64,000 nucleotides of DNA, from contig NZ_JAHKKS010000007.1 of assembly GCF_019737615.1 (NCBI RefSeq), positions 124,001 to 188,000 on the forward strand, read 5' to 3'. This document shows positions 56,366 to 64,000 of this stretch, one piece after another (the stretch's first letter is position 1; the number at the start of each line of letters is the position of its first letter). A program made the position numbers and the translations under genes. The notes beneath the pieces were generated by a model, which was not told the DNA's origin, searched no databases, and saw only the letters and a list, made by a program, of their open reading frames with translations. Source of the stretch: Sphingobium xanthum (GTDB taxonomy: Bacteria; Pseudomonadota; Alphaproteobacteria; Sphingomonadales; Sphingomonadaceae).

Positions 56366-57424
56366 TCAGGAGGACGCTGCGATCGCTTCGCCGATCGGCG
56401 AGGCATCCCTGTCCCCCTGCTGGCGCGCATACCATGCGTCGAGACGACGGTCCATGATCCGGAACCAGAGCGGCGGCACCAGCGAAATCAGGAACATCGC
56501 GGCATAGCCATAGGGCAATTGCGGCGCCTTGTCGTTCTGCTGGAGGCGGTGATAGGGCCGCCGCGCGGCGCTGTGATGTGCGCTGTGGCGACCAAGATTG
56601 AACGTGTTGATGTTGGTGATGATGCTGCTCGTGTCCCAGCTGTGGCCGGGACCGGGGGCCTCATATTGCCCATTGGCCAGGCGTTTGCGCAGCAGCCCAT
56701 AATGCTCGACATAATTGATGCTTTCGAGCAGGCAGACGGCGACGAAGGCCTGCGCGACCATGAAGATCAGCGCGTCTGAACCAAGCGAGCGATAGATCGC
56801 GATCAGGAGCAAGGCGAGGAGCGCGTAGATCGACAAGACCCGGGCTGGCCGGAAGCGAATGCCGCTGACCAGGCCGCGCACGATCGATCGGGGGATGAAC
56901 GCATAGAGATTCTCGCCGCGCCGTGCCGTCGCATGGTCCGCCGGCGTCGCAAAGCGCGGATGATGACCGAGAATATGCTCAACGCAGAAGTGCGGATAGA
57001 GCACGGCGGAAAACAGCACCCAGCCTATCCCGCGCTCCCAGGCGGTCGATCGATGGATCAGCTCATGGCCGACGACGATGCCGACATATCCCGTCACGAT
57101 CCCGACGCTGATCGTCAGGCCGATGAACTCCGCTGTGGTGAGCGTCCAGGACGCGGCAACCCACAGGCCCCATCCCAGTGCGAGCAGCACCGCAGCGCTC
57201 GCGGCAACGAGCGCGGCATCATAAGCGCGCTCCTTGCCCGGCGTGAGCCCTTGCAAGGCGATGTCCGAAGGCCAGCGGGACTTGCCGAGCCAACGGTCTG
57301 CGATCGGGACGACCCCAAAGGCCAGCAGCGGCAATGTGAAGAAGCCGATCCCGCCCAGCGCAGCGCCCAGGATCAGCAGCGCCACCATCCAGAGGCTGGT
57401 AAAATAGGCGAAGGGATAGCGCAT
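56366..57424 (-). CDS. AlkB-type alkane/fatty-acid membrane di-iron oxygenase
   Basis: The 352-residue polytopic membrane protein has the histidine boxes of non-haem membrane oxygenases: GHELIHR (about residue 118), HILGHHPRFATP (about residue 149), NYVEHYG (about residue 241) and RHSAHHSA (about residue 279). NYVEHYG together with HELIH and HSAHH is characteristic of alkane 1-monooxygenase and related xylene monooxygenases. A C-terminal ~20-residue tail is not conserved. The length is shorter than AlkB of Pseudomonas (about 400). No rubredoxin gene is in the window. Confidence 0.9.
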   Translation of the reverse strand: MRYPFAYFTSLWMVALLILGAALGGIGFFTLPLLAFGVVPIADRWLGKSRWPSDIALQGLTPGKERAYDAALVAASAAVLLALGWGLWVAASWTLTTAEFIGLTISVGIVTGYVGIVVGHELIHRSTAWERGIGWVLFSAVLYPHFCVEHILGHHPRFATPADHATARRGENLYAFIPRSIVRGLVSGIRFRPARVLSIYALLALLLIAIYRSLGSDALIFMVAQAFVAVCLLESINYVEHYGLLRKRLANGQYEAPGPGHSWDTSSIITNINTFNLGRHSAHHSAARRPYHRLQQNDKAPQLPYGYAAMFLISLVPPLWFRIMDRRLDAWYARQQGDRDASPIGEAIAASS

Positions 57425-57439
57425 CGCGGCCCGACTATT

Positions 57440-58144
57440 TCAGGTCGCCTGCCGTGCGCAAGGCCTTTCGACCGCCATCGATACCGGCCCGGAGGCGGTT
57501 TCGGGCATCTCATCGGGCCAAATGCGCAGGCGCTGCATACGCCAGTTGAGAAATACGGCCGGCAGGCGGATCAGCATGAGTTCGCGGTGAATACGAAGAT
57601 CGACAAGCCGCTCCCACCAGCGCGGCTGCCGACGCCCGTTGCGCGCCAGCCAGTCGCGATAGGGCATCCAGTGGCTCGGTTCGTCCCGCTCGATCACCCG
57701 GAAGATGGCCTTGAGTGCCGGCTCCTTGCGGATGGCGCGTGAGCGCAGCAGAACATCGACCTGCTGCATCCCGCGCTGTTCGGTGAGCATGATGACGCGG
57801 CACAGCTTTTCGAACAGCCCTTCCTCGGCCACGATTGCCTCTGTATCCAGCTCGTCGATCGCTCGCCCGAACATGATCCGGACGAAATGATCGATATGGC
57901 CACAGGTGCGCGCGACCGCGAGCGGCATGCGGCCCGCGCGCTCGAAATAGCGGCGGAACATCAGATAATGGCGATACTCATCGACCCGATGCTTCTCAAC
58001 CGCGGCGATGAAGGTCAGATCGTCCGGGCACCGCGCACGGACTGCCTCCAGCACGCGGTCGAGGCTCGTATAGCCCCGATGCTCGTTGTAGAGGTAGATC
58101 GACGCCAGAACATCGACATAGCGACGGTGAAAAGCCGGCAGCAT
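57440..58144 (-). CDS. Ferritin-like di-iron protein
   Basis: This 234-residue helical protein has two ExxH motifs, DEYRHY (about residue 56) and DEPSHW (about residue 153), and an intervening Glu pair (AEEGLFEK), which fits a ferritin-like di-iron four-helix bundle. The C-terminal third is rich in Arg and Trp (WWERLVDLRIHREL). It may be an oxygenase, an aldehyde-deformylating enzyme, or an iron-handling partner. It is the first gene of the AlkB-hydrolase-P450 operon, 15 bp before the AlkB gene. No ribosome site at the usual distance; GGAGG is 15 nt before the ATG. Confidence 0.6.
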   Translation of the reverse strand: MLPAFHRRYVDVLASIYLYNEHRGYTSLDRVLEAVRARCPDDLTFIAAVEKHRVDEYRHYLMFRRYFERAGRMPLAVARTCGHIDHFVRIMFGRAIDELDTEAIVAEEGLFEKLCRVIMLTEQRGMQQVDVLLRSRAIRKEPALKAIFRVIERDEPSHWMPYRDWLARNGRRQPRWWERLVDLRIHRELMLIRLPAVFLNWRMQRLRIWPDEMPETASGPVSMAVERPCARQAT

Positions 58145-58229
58145 GAGGCGCAGAATACGCCTCCGATTGGGGCCTCACAATGGCGGGAAGAAGGCGGAGC
58201 GATCACGCCCCGCCCGCTCGCGGATGCAC

Positions 58230-58880
58230 TCAGGCCGTAGCCAGCGCGTTTTCGTACCTGCCGGTGGTCTTTTGCGCGACTTCCTCGGCCGTGACGCCCG
58301 GCGCCAGCTCGATCAGGCGGAACGGCGAGTCATGATCCGGCCGCTGGAAGACGGCGAGATCGGTAACGATCATATCGACCACATTCTTGCCGGTGAGCGG
58401 CAGGGTGCAATCCGGGATGAACTTGGGACTGCCATCCTTGGCATTATGCTCCATGACGACGATGATCTTCTTGACGCCGGCGACGAGGTCCATCGCGCCG
58501 CCCATGCCCTTGATCATCTTGCCGGGGATCATCCAGTTAGCGATGTCGCCCTTCTCGCTTACTTCCATCGCGCCCAGCACGGTGAGGTCGATGTGGCCGC
58601 CGCGGATCATCGCGAAGCTGTCCGCCGACGAGAAATAGACCGAATTGGGCAGCTCGCTGATCGTCTGCTTGCCGGCATTGATGAGATCGGGATCGACCTC
58701 GTCATCATAAGGGAACGGGCCGATACCGAGCATGCCGTTCTCAGACTGGAGCGTCACCTCGACGCCGGCCGGGATGTGGTTCGCAACCAGGGTCGGAATG
58801 CCGATGCCGAGATTGACGTAGAAGCCGTCCTTGAGTTCCTGCGCCGCGCGCGCGGCCATCTCATCACGAGTCCAAGGCAT
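58230..58880 (-). CDS. scoB: 3-oxoacid CoA-transferase subunit B
   Basis: This 216-residue subunit has the catalytic Glu in [12 protein letters not shown] and [21 protein letters not shown], as expected for SCOT-type subunit B. It transfers CoA from succinyl-CoA to acetoacetate. ATG at 58880 shares an A with the scoA stop (TAATG). PcaJ would also fit the family; SCO is preferred because no other catechol or beta-ketoadipate gene is nearby. Confidence 0.92.
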   Translation of the reverse strand: MPWTRDEMAARAAQELKDGFYVNLGIGIPTLVANHIPAGVEVTLQSENGMLGIGPFPYDDEVDPDLINAGKQTISELPNSVYFSSADSFAMIRGGHIDLTVLGAMEVSEKGDIANWMIPGKMIKGMGGAMDLVAGVKKIIVVMEHNAKDGSPKFIPDCTLPLTGKNVVDMIVTDLAVFQRPDHDSPFRLIELAPGVTAEEVAQKTTGRYENALATA

Positions 58881-59587
58881 TATGCGGCCTCCCTCTGGCG
58901 AACGGTGCGGAATTCGATCTTCTTGTCGTAAGGCGCGCCGATGACCATGCGCTTCACATAGATGCCCGGCAGGTGGATCGAGTCCGGATCGAGGCTGCCG
59001 ACCGGCACCACTTCCTCGACTTCGGCCACGCAGACCTTGCCGGCGGTCGCCATCGGCTGATTGAAATTGCGGGCGGTCTTGCGGAAGATCAGGTTACCCG
59101 CCTCGTCCGCCTTCCAGCCCTTGATGATGCAGAGGTCCGCATAGATGCCGCGCTCCAGCACATAATCCTGGCCGTCGAAATTCTTGGTTTCCTTGCCCTC
59201 GGCCACCAAAGTGCCCACGCCCGTCTTGGTGTAGAAGCCCGGAATGCCCGCGCCGCCGGCCCGGCAGCGCTCGGCCAGCGTGCCCTGCGGGCAGAACTCG
59301 ACCTCGAGCTCGCCGGAGAGATACTGGCGCTCAAACTCCTTGTTCTCGCCGACATAGGAACTGATCATCTTCTTGATCTGGCGCGTGCGCAGCAGCTTGC
59401 CGAGACCCTCATTGTCGATGCCGGCATTGTTGGAAGCGACAGTCAGATCCGTCACGCCCGACTCGCGAATGGCGTCGATCAGCCGCTCCGGAATACCGCA
59501 GAGGCCAAAGCCGCCCGCGCAGATCTGCATGCCGTCGAACAGCAGGCCGTCGAGCGCGGCCTTCGCATCGGGGTAAAGTTTCTTCAT
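58880..59587 (-). CDS. scoA: 3-oxoacid CoA-transferase subunit A
   Basis: The 235-residue product has [35 protein letters not shown], and [20 protein letters not shown] at 59587 is supported by GGGAG 8 nt upstream; upstream residues in this frame are not conserved. It is translationally coupled to scoB. The subunits act together in ketone-body or branched-chain acid metabolism. Confidence 0.93.
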   Translation of the reverse strand: MKKLYPDAKAALDGLLFDGMQICAGGFGLCGIPERLIDAIRESGVTDLTVASNNAGIDNEGLGKLLRTRQIKKMISSYVGENKEFERQYLSGELEVEFCPQGTLAERCRAGGAGIPGFYTKTGVGTLVAEGKETKNFDGQDYVLERGIYADLCIIKGWKADEAGNLIFRKTARNFNQPMATAGKVCVAEVEEVVPVGSLDPDSIHLPGIYVKRMVIGAPYDKKIEFRTVRQREAA

Positions 59588-59726
59588 GGGCGACTCCCGG
59601 AGTGGAACGATACCAATATTGCGCCGCCCATAGGATGCACGTGCATTTCGGTCAAACATGAGTGAATCGTTGAAATTCGAAACGACCATATCTGTTGCGT
59701 GCGTGCAATCTTTTCTGCCGTTTCGC

Positions 59727-60173
59727 TCATCGCAGCCAGCGATAGCGGACGTCGGGAAGCTTCTCCTCATTGCCTTCGCCATCGGTGAACTCGACAGCCA
59801 TGAAGCCGTGCCGCTCGTAGAAACGCCGGGCACCCAGATTGGCTTGGAACGTCCAGAGCTGGAGGCCAGCGCGCTGCGCTTTGACCGTATCGAGCATGGC
59901 AGAGCCGATCCCCCGCCCGTGCCAATCGGGATCGACATGAAGCTGGTTGATCCACCCCGGCGCGAGAGCGATCTGGCCGACAAGAGCCTGATCCGCAAAA
60001 GCTCCGATGATCTCGCCGTTGGGAAAGAGCTGCTCGCGCCAATGCGCCCGATCCTCCTCGGCGCTATGCAGATGCTCGTCGAAGCAGGCGACGGTGAGCA
60101 TCGCGCGGCGAAATATCGCGGCGGCTGCATCGATGTCCGTAAGGCCGAGCGGCCGGATCGTGATGCGCGACAT
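59727..60173 (-). CDS. GNAT family N-acetyltransferase
   Basis: This 148-residue GNAT has the acetyl-CoA-binding motif [15 protein letters not shown] (about residue 82), and INQLHVDPD and [14 protein letters not shown]. Substrate unknown. It lies upstream of scoA on the same strand, 139 bp apart. Confidence 0.9.
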   Translation of the reverse strand: MSRITIRPLGLTDIDAAAAIFRRAMLTVACFDEHLHSAEEDRAHWREQLFPNGEIIGAFADQALVGQIALAPGWINQLHVDPDWHGRGIGSAMLDTVKAQRAGLQLWTFQANLGARRFYERHGFMAVEFTDGEGNEEKLPDVRYRWLR

Positions 60174-60236
60174 GCTTCTCAGCCCTCCCAGCGTCGGGCC
60201 TATGTAGCTTCGAAAGACCGATCAACCCAAGCGAAC

Positions 60237-60265
60237 AGGCCATCCGACATGGGGTCGGATGGCCT
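60237..60265. terminator. Hairpin downstream of csbD
   Basis: A perfect 11-bp stem (60237-60247 with 60255-60265) and a 7-nt loop lie 50 bp after the csbD stop. No T-run follows on either strand, so its use as a terminator is uncertain. Confidence 0.4.
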
Positions 60266-60314
60266 GCCGTGCTGCCCCGCCGGAGCCCTTTCCCGCGGTG
60301 CGATATAAATCGGC

Positions 60315-60497
60315 TCAGATCTTGTCGCCAAGCGCGCCTTTGATCGATCCCTTGACCTGCTGGGCCTTGCCCTTCAGTTCCTGACCGACACCTTCGGCCT
60401 TCTTGTCGGGATCGTTCTTGCGTTCGCCCTCGATCTGCTTGGCATTGCCGGCGATCTCGTTGCCGATACCCTTCACCTTGTCGATCAGTTCGCCCAT
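60315..60497 (-). CDS. CsbD family stress protein
   Basis: The 60-residue hydrophilic protein shows the CsbD pattern: MGELIDKVKGIGNEIAGNAK, then GVGQELKGKAQQVKGSIKGA. CsbD proteins are common general-stress products. ATG at 60497 is backed by GGAGAG 6 nt upstream. An EcfG-type promoter element lies upstream at 60529-60554. Confidence 0.88.
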   Translation of the reverse strand: MGELIDKVKGIGNEIAGNAKQIEGERKNDPDKKAEGVGQELKGKAQQVKGSIKGALGDKI

Positions 60498-60528
60498 GAT
60501 ACTCTCCATCGTCGTTCAGTTATGAAAA

Positions 60529-60554
60529 GAACGGCCGGCGGTTTCACGGGTTCC
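60529..60554 (-). promoter_or_regulatory. Putative EcfG promoter of csbD
   Basis: On the minus strand GGAAC (60554-60550) and CGTTC (60533-60529) are 16 nt apart, the spacing of EcfG general-stress promoters. It lies 32 bp before the csbD start. Stress induction of csbD fits. Confidence 0.7.
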
Positions 60555-60589
60555 TTGATTTTCAGGGATTTGCGACGAGCCGAAGCTGC

Positions 60590-61594
60590 CTAGATCAATC
60601 CCGCCAGCGGGCTTGAGGGGTCCGCATACATGCGCCGGCCCATGCGTCCGGCGAGATAGGCCATGCGCCCCGCATCGACCGCAGCCTTCATTGCGCCGGC
60701 CATCAGGATCGGGTCCTTGGCCTCGGCAATGGCGGTGTTCATCAGAACGCCGGTGCAGCCCAGCTCCATCGCGACCGCAGCATCCGACGCGGTGCCGACG
60801 CCCGCATCGACCAGCACCGGCAGCTTGGTGCCTTCCACGATGAGACGGACCGTCACCTTGTTCTGGAGGCCAAGGCCCGATCCGATCGGCGCGCCGAGCG
60901 GCATGATCGCGACGGCACCTGCATCCTCGAGCTGCTTGGCGGCAATGGGATCGTCCGTGCAATAGACCATCGGCTTGAAGCCTTCCTTGGCCAGCACTTC
61001 GGTCGCGCGGATGGTCTCTACCATGTTCGGGTAAAGCGTGCGTGCTTCGCCGAGCACTTCCAGCTTCACCAGATCCCAGCCACCTGCCTCGCGCGCCAGG
61101 CGCAGGGTGCGGATCGCGTCCTCGGCCGTGAAACAGCCGGCCGTGTTGGGGAGATAGGTGATCACCCTGGGATCGATGAAGTCGGTCAGCATCGGCGCCT
61201 TGGGATCGCTGATGTTCACGCGGCGAACGGCGACCGTGACTATCTCGGCGCCCGATGCCTCGACGGCGGCCGCGTTCTGCGCGAAATCCTTGTACTTGCC
61301 GGTGCCGACGATCAGCCGCGAATTGAAGGTCTTGCCGGCGACCGACCAGCTGTCGTTGTTCAGCACGGACATTCCATCTCCTCCGCCCACGAAGTGGACG
61401 ATCTCCAGCTCGTCGCCGTCCTCGACGATCACGCTGTCCAGCGTTCCGCGCGGCACGACTTCCAGATTGCGCTCGACGGCAACCTTCTCCGGCGCGAGGC
61501 CGAGCTCGGCAGCAAGCTGGGCCAGCGTCAGGCCGGCGCGCACGCGGCGATGCTCGCCATTCACATGGATGCCGATGGTCCCGTCCACGCTCAT
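60590..61594 (-). CDS. thiG: Fused sulfur carrier protein ThiS / thiazole synthase ThiG
   Basis: The 334-residue fusion has an N-terminal ThiS-type ubiquitin-like domain (about residues 1-70) with the terminal FVGGG and a C-terminal ThiG domain. ThiG features are [10 protein letters not shown], the catalytic Lys in [31 protein letters not shown] and [22 protein letters not shown]. It forms the thiazole moiety of thiamine. An internal ATG at 61372, with GGAGGAG 6 nt upstream, would make ThiG alone (260 residues, the usual length). ThiS-ThiG fusions are a known family; a free ThiS C-terminus would be needed for thiocarboxylation unless the fusion is processed. Divergent from aroQ. Confidence 0.92.
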   Translation of the reverse strand: MSVDGTIGIHVNGEHRRVRAGLTLAQLAAELGLAPEKVAVERNLEVVPRGTLDSVIVEDGDELEIVHFVGGGDGMSVLNNDSWSVAGKTFNSRLIVGTGKYKDFAQNAAAVEASGAEIVTVAVRRVNISDPKAPMLTDFIDPRVITYLPNTAGCFTAEDAIRTLRLAREAGGWDLVKLEVLGEARTLYPNMVETIRATEVLAKEGFKPMVYCTDDPIAAKQLEDAGAVAIMPLGAPIGSGLGLQNKVTVRLIVEGTKLPVLVDAGVGTASDAAVAMELGCTGVLMNTAIAEAKDPILMAGAMKAAVDAGRMAYLAGRMGRRMYADPSSPLAGLI

Positions 61595-61683
61595 CGCCTC
61601 GATGCACCTTTTCCTTTGAGGGCCGTCCCGGCCGCCATATAGGGAGGCCCCGGACGCTCGCAACCAAAAGGACAGGATCGCTC

Positions 61684-62127
61684 ATGACGACGCCGCGAAA
61701 AATCTTCGTGCTGAACGGCCCCAATCTCAATCTGCTCGGCACGCGCGAGCCGGAGATTTACGGCTATGACACGCTCGATGACATCGCCGATCGCATGGAA
61801 GACGAGGCACGCCGGGCGAATACGGAGATCGACTTTCGCCAGTCCAACCATGAGGGGCATCTGATCGACTGGCTGCACGAGGCCAATGCCGAGAGTGCGA
61901 CGGCGGTGATCCTGAATGCAGGCGCCCTCACCCACACCTCCCTGGCGCTCTACGACGCGATACGCGCGATTACCGTGCCGGTGATCGAGGTCCATATTTC
62001 CAACCCCGCGGCGCGCGAGGCCTATCGGCATCACAGCTATGTCGGCATGGCCGCGAAGGGATCGATCGCGGGCTTTGGTCCGTTGGGCTATATGCTGGCG
62101 CTCGAAGCCGCGCTGGAAATGGACTGA
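61684..62127 (+). CDS. aroQ: Type II 3-dehydroquinate dehydratase
   Basis: The 147-residue dodecameric enzyme has the N-terminal FVLNGPNLNLLGTREPEIYG with the catalytic Tyr region, NAGALTHTSLALYDAI, EVHISNPAAREAYRHHSY and GSIAGFGPLGYMLAL. Makes 3-dehydroshikimate in the shikimate pathway. It starts the usual aroQ-accB-accC cluster. Confidence 0.97.
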   Translation: MTTPRKIFVLNGPNLNLLGTREPEIYGYDTLDDIADRMEDEARRANTEIDFRQSNHEGHLIDWLHEANAESATAVILNAGALTHTSLALYDAIRAITVPVIEVHISNPAAREAYRHHSYVGMAAKGSIAGFGPLGYMLALEAALEMD

Positions 62128-62155
62128 CCGCGATTTCCGTTGAAGCTGTTGCCTT

Positions 62156-62187
62156 ATGGGCGGAAGGGCAATAGGCCCTGCGCCCAT
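62156..62187 (+). promoter_or_regulatory. Hairpin in the aroQ-accB gap
   Basis: Outer stem ATGGGCG (62156-62162) pairs with CGCCCAT (62181-62187); inside it AGGGC pairs with GCCCT. No T-run follows, so it is a leader structure of accB, perhaps stabilising or attenuating, rather than a clear terminator. Confidence 0.4.
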
Positions 62188-62222
62188 TCCAAGAAACAGA
62201 ATAGACCTTCAAGGGACATAGA

Positions 62223-62720
62223 ATGGCCGACAAGACCGACAGCAATGGCAGCGCAATGCAGGTGGACGTGAAGCTCGTGCGCGAACTCGCCAAGATGCTC
62301 GATGCGACCAACCTGACCGAAATCGAAGTGGCCGACGGCGATCGCAAGATCCGCGTCGCGCGCAAGCCCGCCGCGCAAGCGGCGAGCTATGCCGCGCCCG
62401 TCGCAGCCGCTGCTCCGGCCTCCGCGCCTGTCGCGGCTGCTCCGGCACCCGCTGCTGCTGCGCCGGCCGCCGGCGCTGCCGCTGCTGCCGGCACCGTCAA
62501 ATCGCCGATGGTCGGCACCTGCTACCTCGCACCCGATCCGGAAGCCGCGCCTTTCGTGAAGGTCGGTGACAGCGTGAAGGCGGGCCAGACGCTGCTGATC
62601 GTCGAGGCGATGAAGGTGATGAACCCCATCAGCGCGCCAAGCGCCGGCACGGTGCAGGCGATCCTCGTCGAGAGCGGCCAGCCGGTCGAATATGATCAGC
62701 CGCTGATCGTGGTCGCTTGA
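62223..62720 (+). CDS. accB: Biotin carboxyl carrier protein of acetyl-CoA carboxylase
   Basis: The 165-residue protein has an Ala/Pro-rich linker (about residues 60-95) and a C-terminal biotinyl domain with the biotinylated Lys131 in [20 protein letters not shown] and [11 protein letters not shown] are normal. It carries carboxybiotin between AccC and the transferase. accC follows after 13 bp. Confidence 0.97.
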   Translation: MADKTDSNGSAMQVDVKLVRELAKMLDATNLTEIEVADGDRKIRVARKPAAQAASYAAPVAAAAPASAPVAAAPAPAAAAPAAGAAAAAGTVKSPMVGTCYLAPDPEAAPFVKVGDSVKAGQTLLIVEAMKVMNPISAPSAGTVQAILVESGQPVEYDQPLIVVA

Positions 62721-62733
62721 GGCGCTTGAGATC

Positions 62734-64000
62734 ATGAGCATCGAGAAGCTGCTGATCGCCAATCGCGGCGAGATTGCCTTGCGCATCCATCGCGCCTGCC
62801 ACGAGATGGGCATCAAGACGGTGGCAGTGCATTCGACGGCGGACGCCGACGCCATGCATGTCCGCTTGGCCGACCAGGCCGTCTGCATCGGGCCGCCAGC
62901 TGCGCGCGACAGCTATCTCAACATTCCGGCGATCATCTCCGCCGCCGAGATTTCGGGCGCGGATGCGATCCATCCCGGCTACGGCTTCCTCTCGGAGAAT
63001 GCCCAGTTCGCCGAGATCGTCGAGGCGCACGGCCTGATCTTCGTCGGCCCCAAGCCCGAGCATATCCGCGTCATGGGCGACAAGGTCGAGGCGAAGCGCA
63101 CCGCCGGTTCTCTCGGGCTGCCCCTTGTCCCCGGATCGGCCGGCGCGATCGAGGACGTGGTCGAAGCCAAGGCGATCGCGCGGGACATCGGCTATCCGGT
63201 CATCATCAAGGCGGCGTCGGGCGGTGGCGGGCGCGGCATGAAGGTCTGCGCGTCAGAAGACGAGCTCGAGTCCCTGATGCAGCAGGCCGGCAGTGAGGCG
63301 AAGGCCGCATTCGGCGATGCGACCGTCTATCTCGAGAAATATCTGGGCGATCCGCGTCATATTGAATTCCAGATCTTCGGCGACGGCGAGGGCAACGCCA
63401 TTCATCTTGGCGAGCGCGACTGCTCGCTGCAGCGGCGTCACCAGAAGGTGCTGGAAGAAGCCCCGTCCCCGGTCATTTCCAAGGCCGAGCGCGACCGCAT
63501 GGGCGGGATCGTCAGCAAGGCCATGGCCGACATGGGCTATCGCGGCGCCGGCACGATCGAGTTCCTCTACGAGAATGGCGAGTTCTACTTCATCGAGATG
63601 AACACGCGCATTCAGGTCGAGCATCCAGTAACCGAAATGATCACCGGCTTCGATCTCGTCCGCGAGCAGATCCGCATTGCCGAGGGCCGTCCGCTCTCGG
63701 TCGCGCAGGAGGATCTCGTCTTCTCCGGTCACGCCATCGAGTGCCGCATCAATGCCGAGGACCCGGAGACGTTCGCGCCCTCCCCCGGCAAGGTGCAGAT
63801 GCTCCATGTGCCCGGCGGCATGCATGTCCGCGTCGATAGCGCGCTCTACCAAGGCTATAATGTGCCGCCTTATTACGACAGCATGATCGGCAAGCTGATC
63901 GTCTATGGCCGCACGCGCGAAGGCTGCCTTATGCGCCTCAAGCGCGCGCTCGAAGAGTTCGTGATCGAGGGCATGAAGACCACGATCCCGCTGCACCAGC
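62734..64000 (+). CDS. accC: Biotin carboxylase (3' end outside window)
   Basis: Only the first 422 residues are present. It begins [18 protein letters not shown] and shows [16 protein letters not shown], the glycine-rich ATP loop [32 protein letters not shown], the [15 protein letters not shown] catalytic segment and the carboxylase motif [15 protein letters not shown]. Carboxylates biotin on AccB using ATP and bicarbonate. About 25-30 residues are probably missing at the C-terminus. Confidence 0.97.
   Translation, partial: MSIEKLLIANRGEIALRIHRACHEMGIKTVAVHSTADADAMHVRLADQAVCIGPPAARDSYLNIPAIISAAEISGADAIHPGYGFLSENAQFAEIVEAHGLIFVGPKPEHIRVMGDKVEAKRTAGSLGLPLVPGSAGAIEDVVEAKAIARDIGYPVIIKAASGGGGRGMKVCASEDELESLMQQAGSEAKAAFGDATVYLEKYLGDPRHIEFQIFGDGEGNAIHLGERDCSLQRRHQKVLEEAPSPVISKAERDRMGGIVSKAMADMGYRGAGTIEFLYENGEFYFIEMNTRIQVEHPVTEMITGFDLVREQIRIAEGRPLSVAQEDLVFSGHAIECRINAEDPETFAPSPGKVQMLHVPGGMHVRVDSALYQGYNVPPYYDSMIGKLIVYGRTREGCLMRLKRALEEFVIEGMKTTIPLHQ

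Noticed and set aside
61595..61683. TPP riboswitch upstream of thiSG
   Set aside because: The divergent gap is only 89 bp and has none of the conserved thi-box sequence.

Overview
This 64 kb window is GC-rich, densely coded chromosomal DNA. I read it as an alphaproteobacterium of the order Sphingomonadales. The clues are a PEPxxWA-type CTERM protein, a WalW-like deacetylase, a fused ThiS-ThiG protein, the F1Fo inhibitor zeta subunit (DUF1476), an acid-tailed TIGR02300 protein, the aroQ-accB-accC order, and GGAAC-N16/17-(C/T)GTT promoter boxes of the EcfG general-stress type. I see no prophage, insertion sequence, integron or CRISPR array. Most of the window is core genome with accessory pieces between.

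Layout. 1-7.3 kb: DUF2207 (cut by the window edge) and lemA, cinA, a RatA/COQ10 START protein coupled to lipA, carbonic anhydrase, a gamma-glutamylcyclotransferase-like gene, acylphosphatase, ettA, a small Ala/Asn-rich lipoprotein and tRNA-Pro. 7.4-17 kb: a protein with repeated NTF2/SnoaL-like domains next to an IclR regulator, a tiny Gln/Asn-rich protein, tRNA-Ile2/Met(CAT), a WalW-like deacetylase, an unusual histidine kinase, a self-regulated-looking Lrp/AsnC gene and two tandem paralogous periplasmic repeat proteins. 17-30 kb: gyrA, an ECF-like sigma factor overlapping a Ser/Thr kinase, a FecI-FecR-TonB receptor module, a PEP-CTERM protein and tRNA-Ala. 30-37 kb: aroA-hypothetical-cmk-rpsA-ihfB, tRNA-Leu, a peptide-binding lipoprotein and DUF4112.

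37-50 kb: nadA, a prolyl oligopeptidase, nadC and RNase T2, then a membrane protein, an MBL hydrolase, a BlaI/BlaR1-type pair with two operator palindromes, grxD-bolA-DUF1476, and leuC/leuD separated by four extra genes. One of those four is a 34-residue membrane peptide; another is an AHL-lactonase-like enzyme. 51.6-58.1 kb: a compact co-directional group encoding a ferritin-like protein, an AlkB-type membrane di-iron oxygenase, a membrane-anchored alpha/beta hydrolase, a cytochrome P450, an MFS transporter and an esterase. 58-64 kb: scoAB, a GNAT, CsbD, thiSG, aroQ, accB and accC (cut by the window edge).

The best candidates for something undescribed are the oxygenase/hydrolase operon (51612-58144); an orphan sigma-54-like promoter followed directly by a strong terminator, which could be a small RNA gene (46101-46184); the sigma factor-kinase pair whose kinase has an altered HRD motif; and the histidine kinase with a decayed ATPase domain. 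Functions given are from motif recognition by eye; no database search was run.
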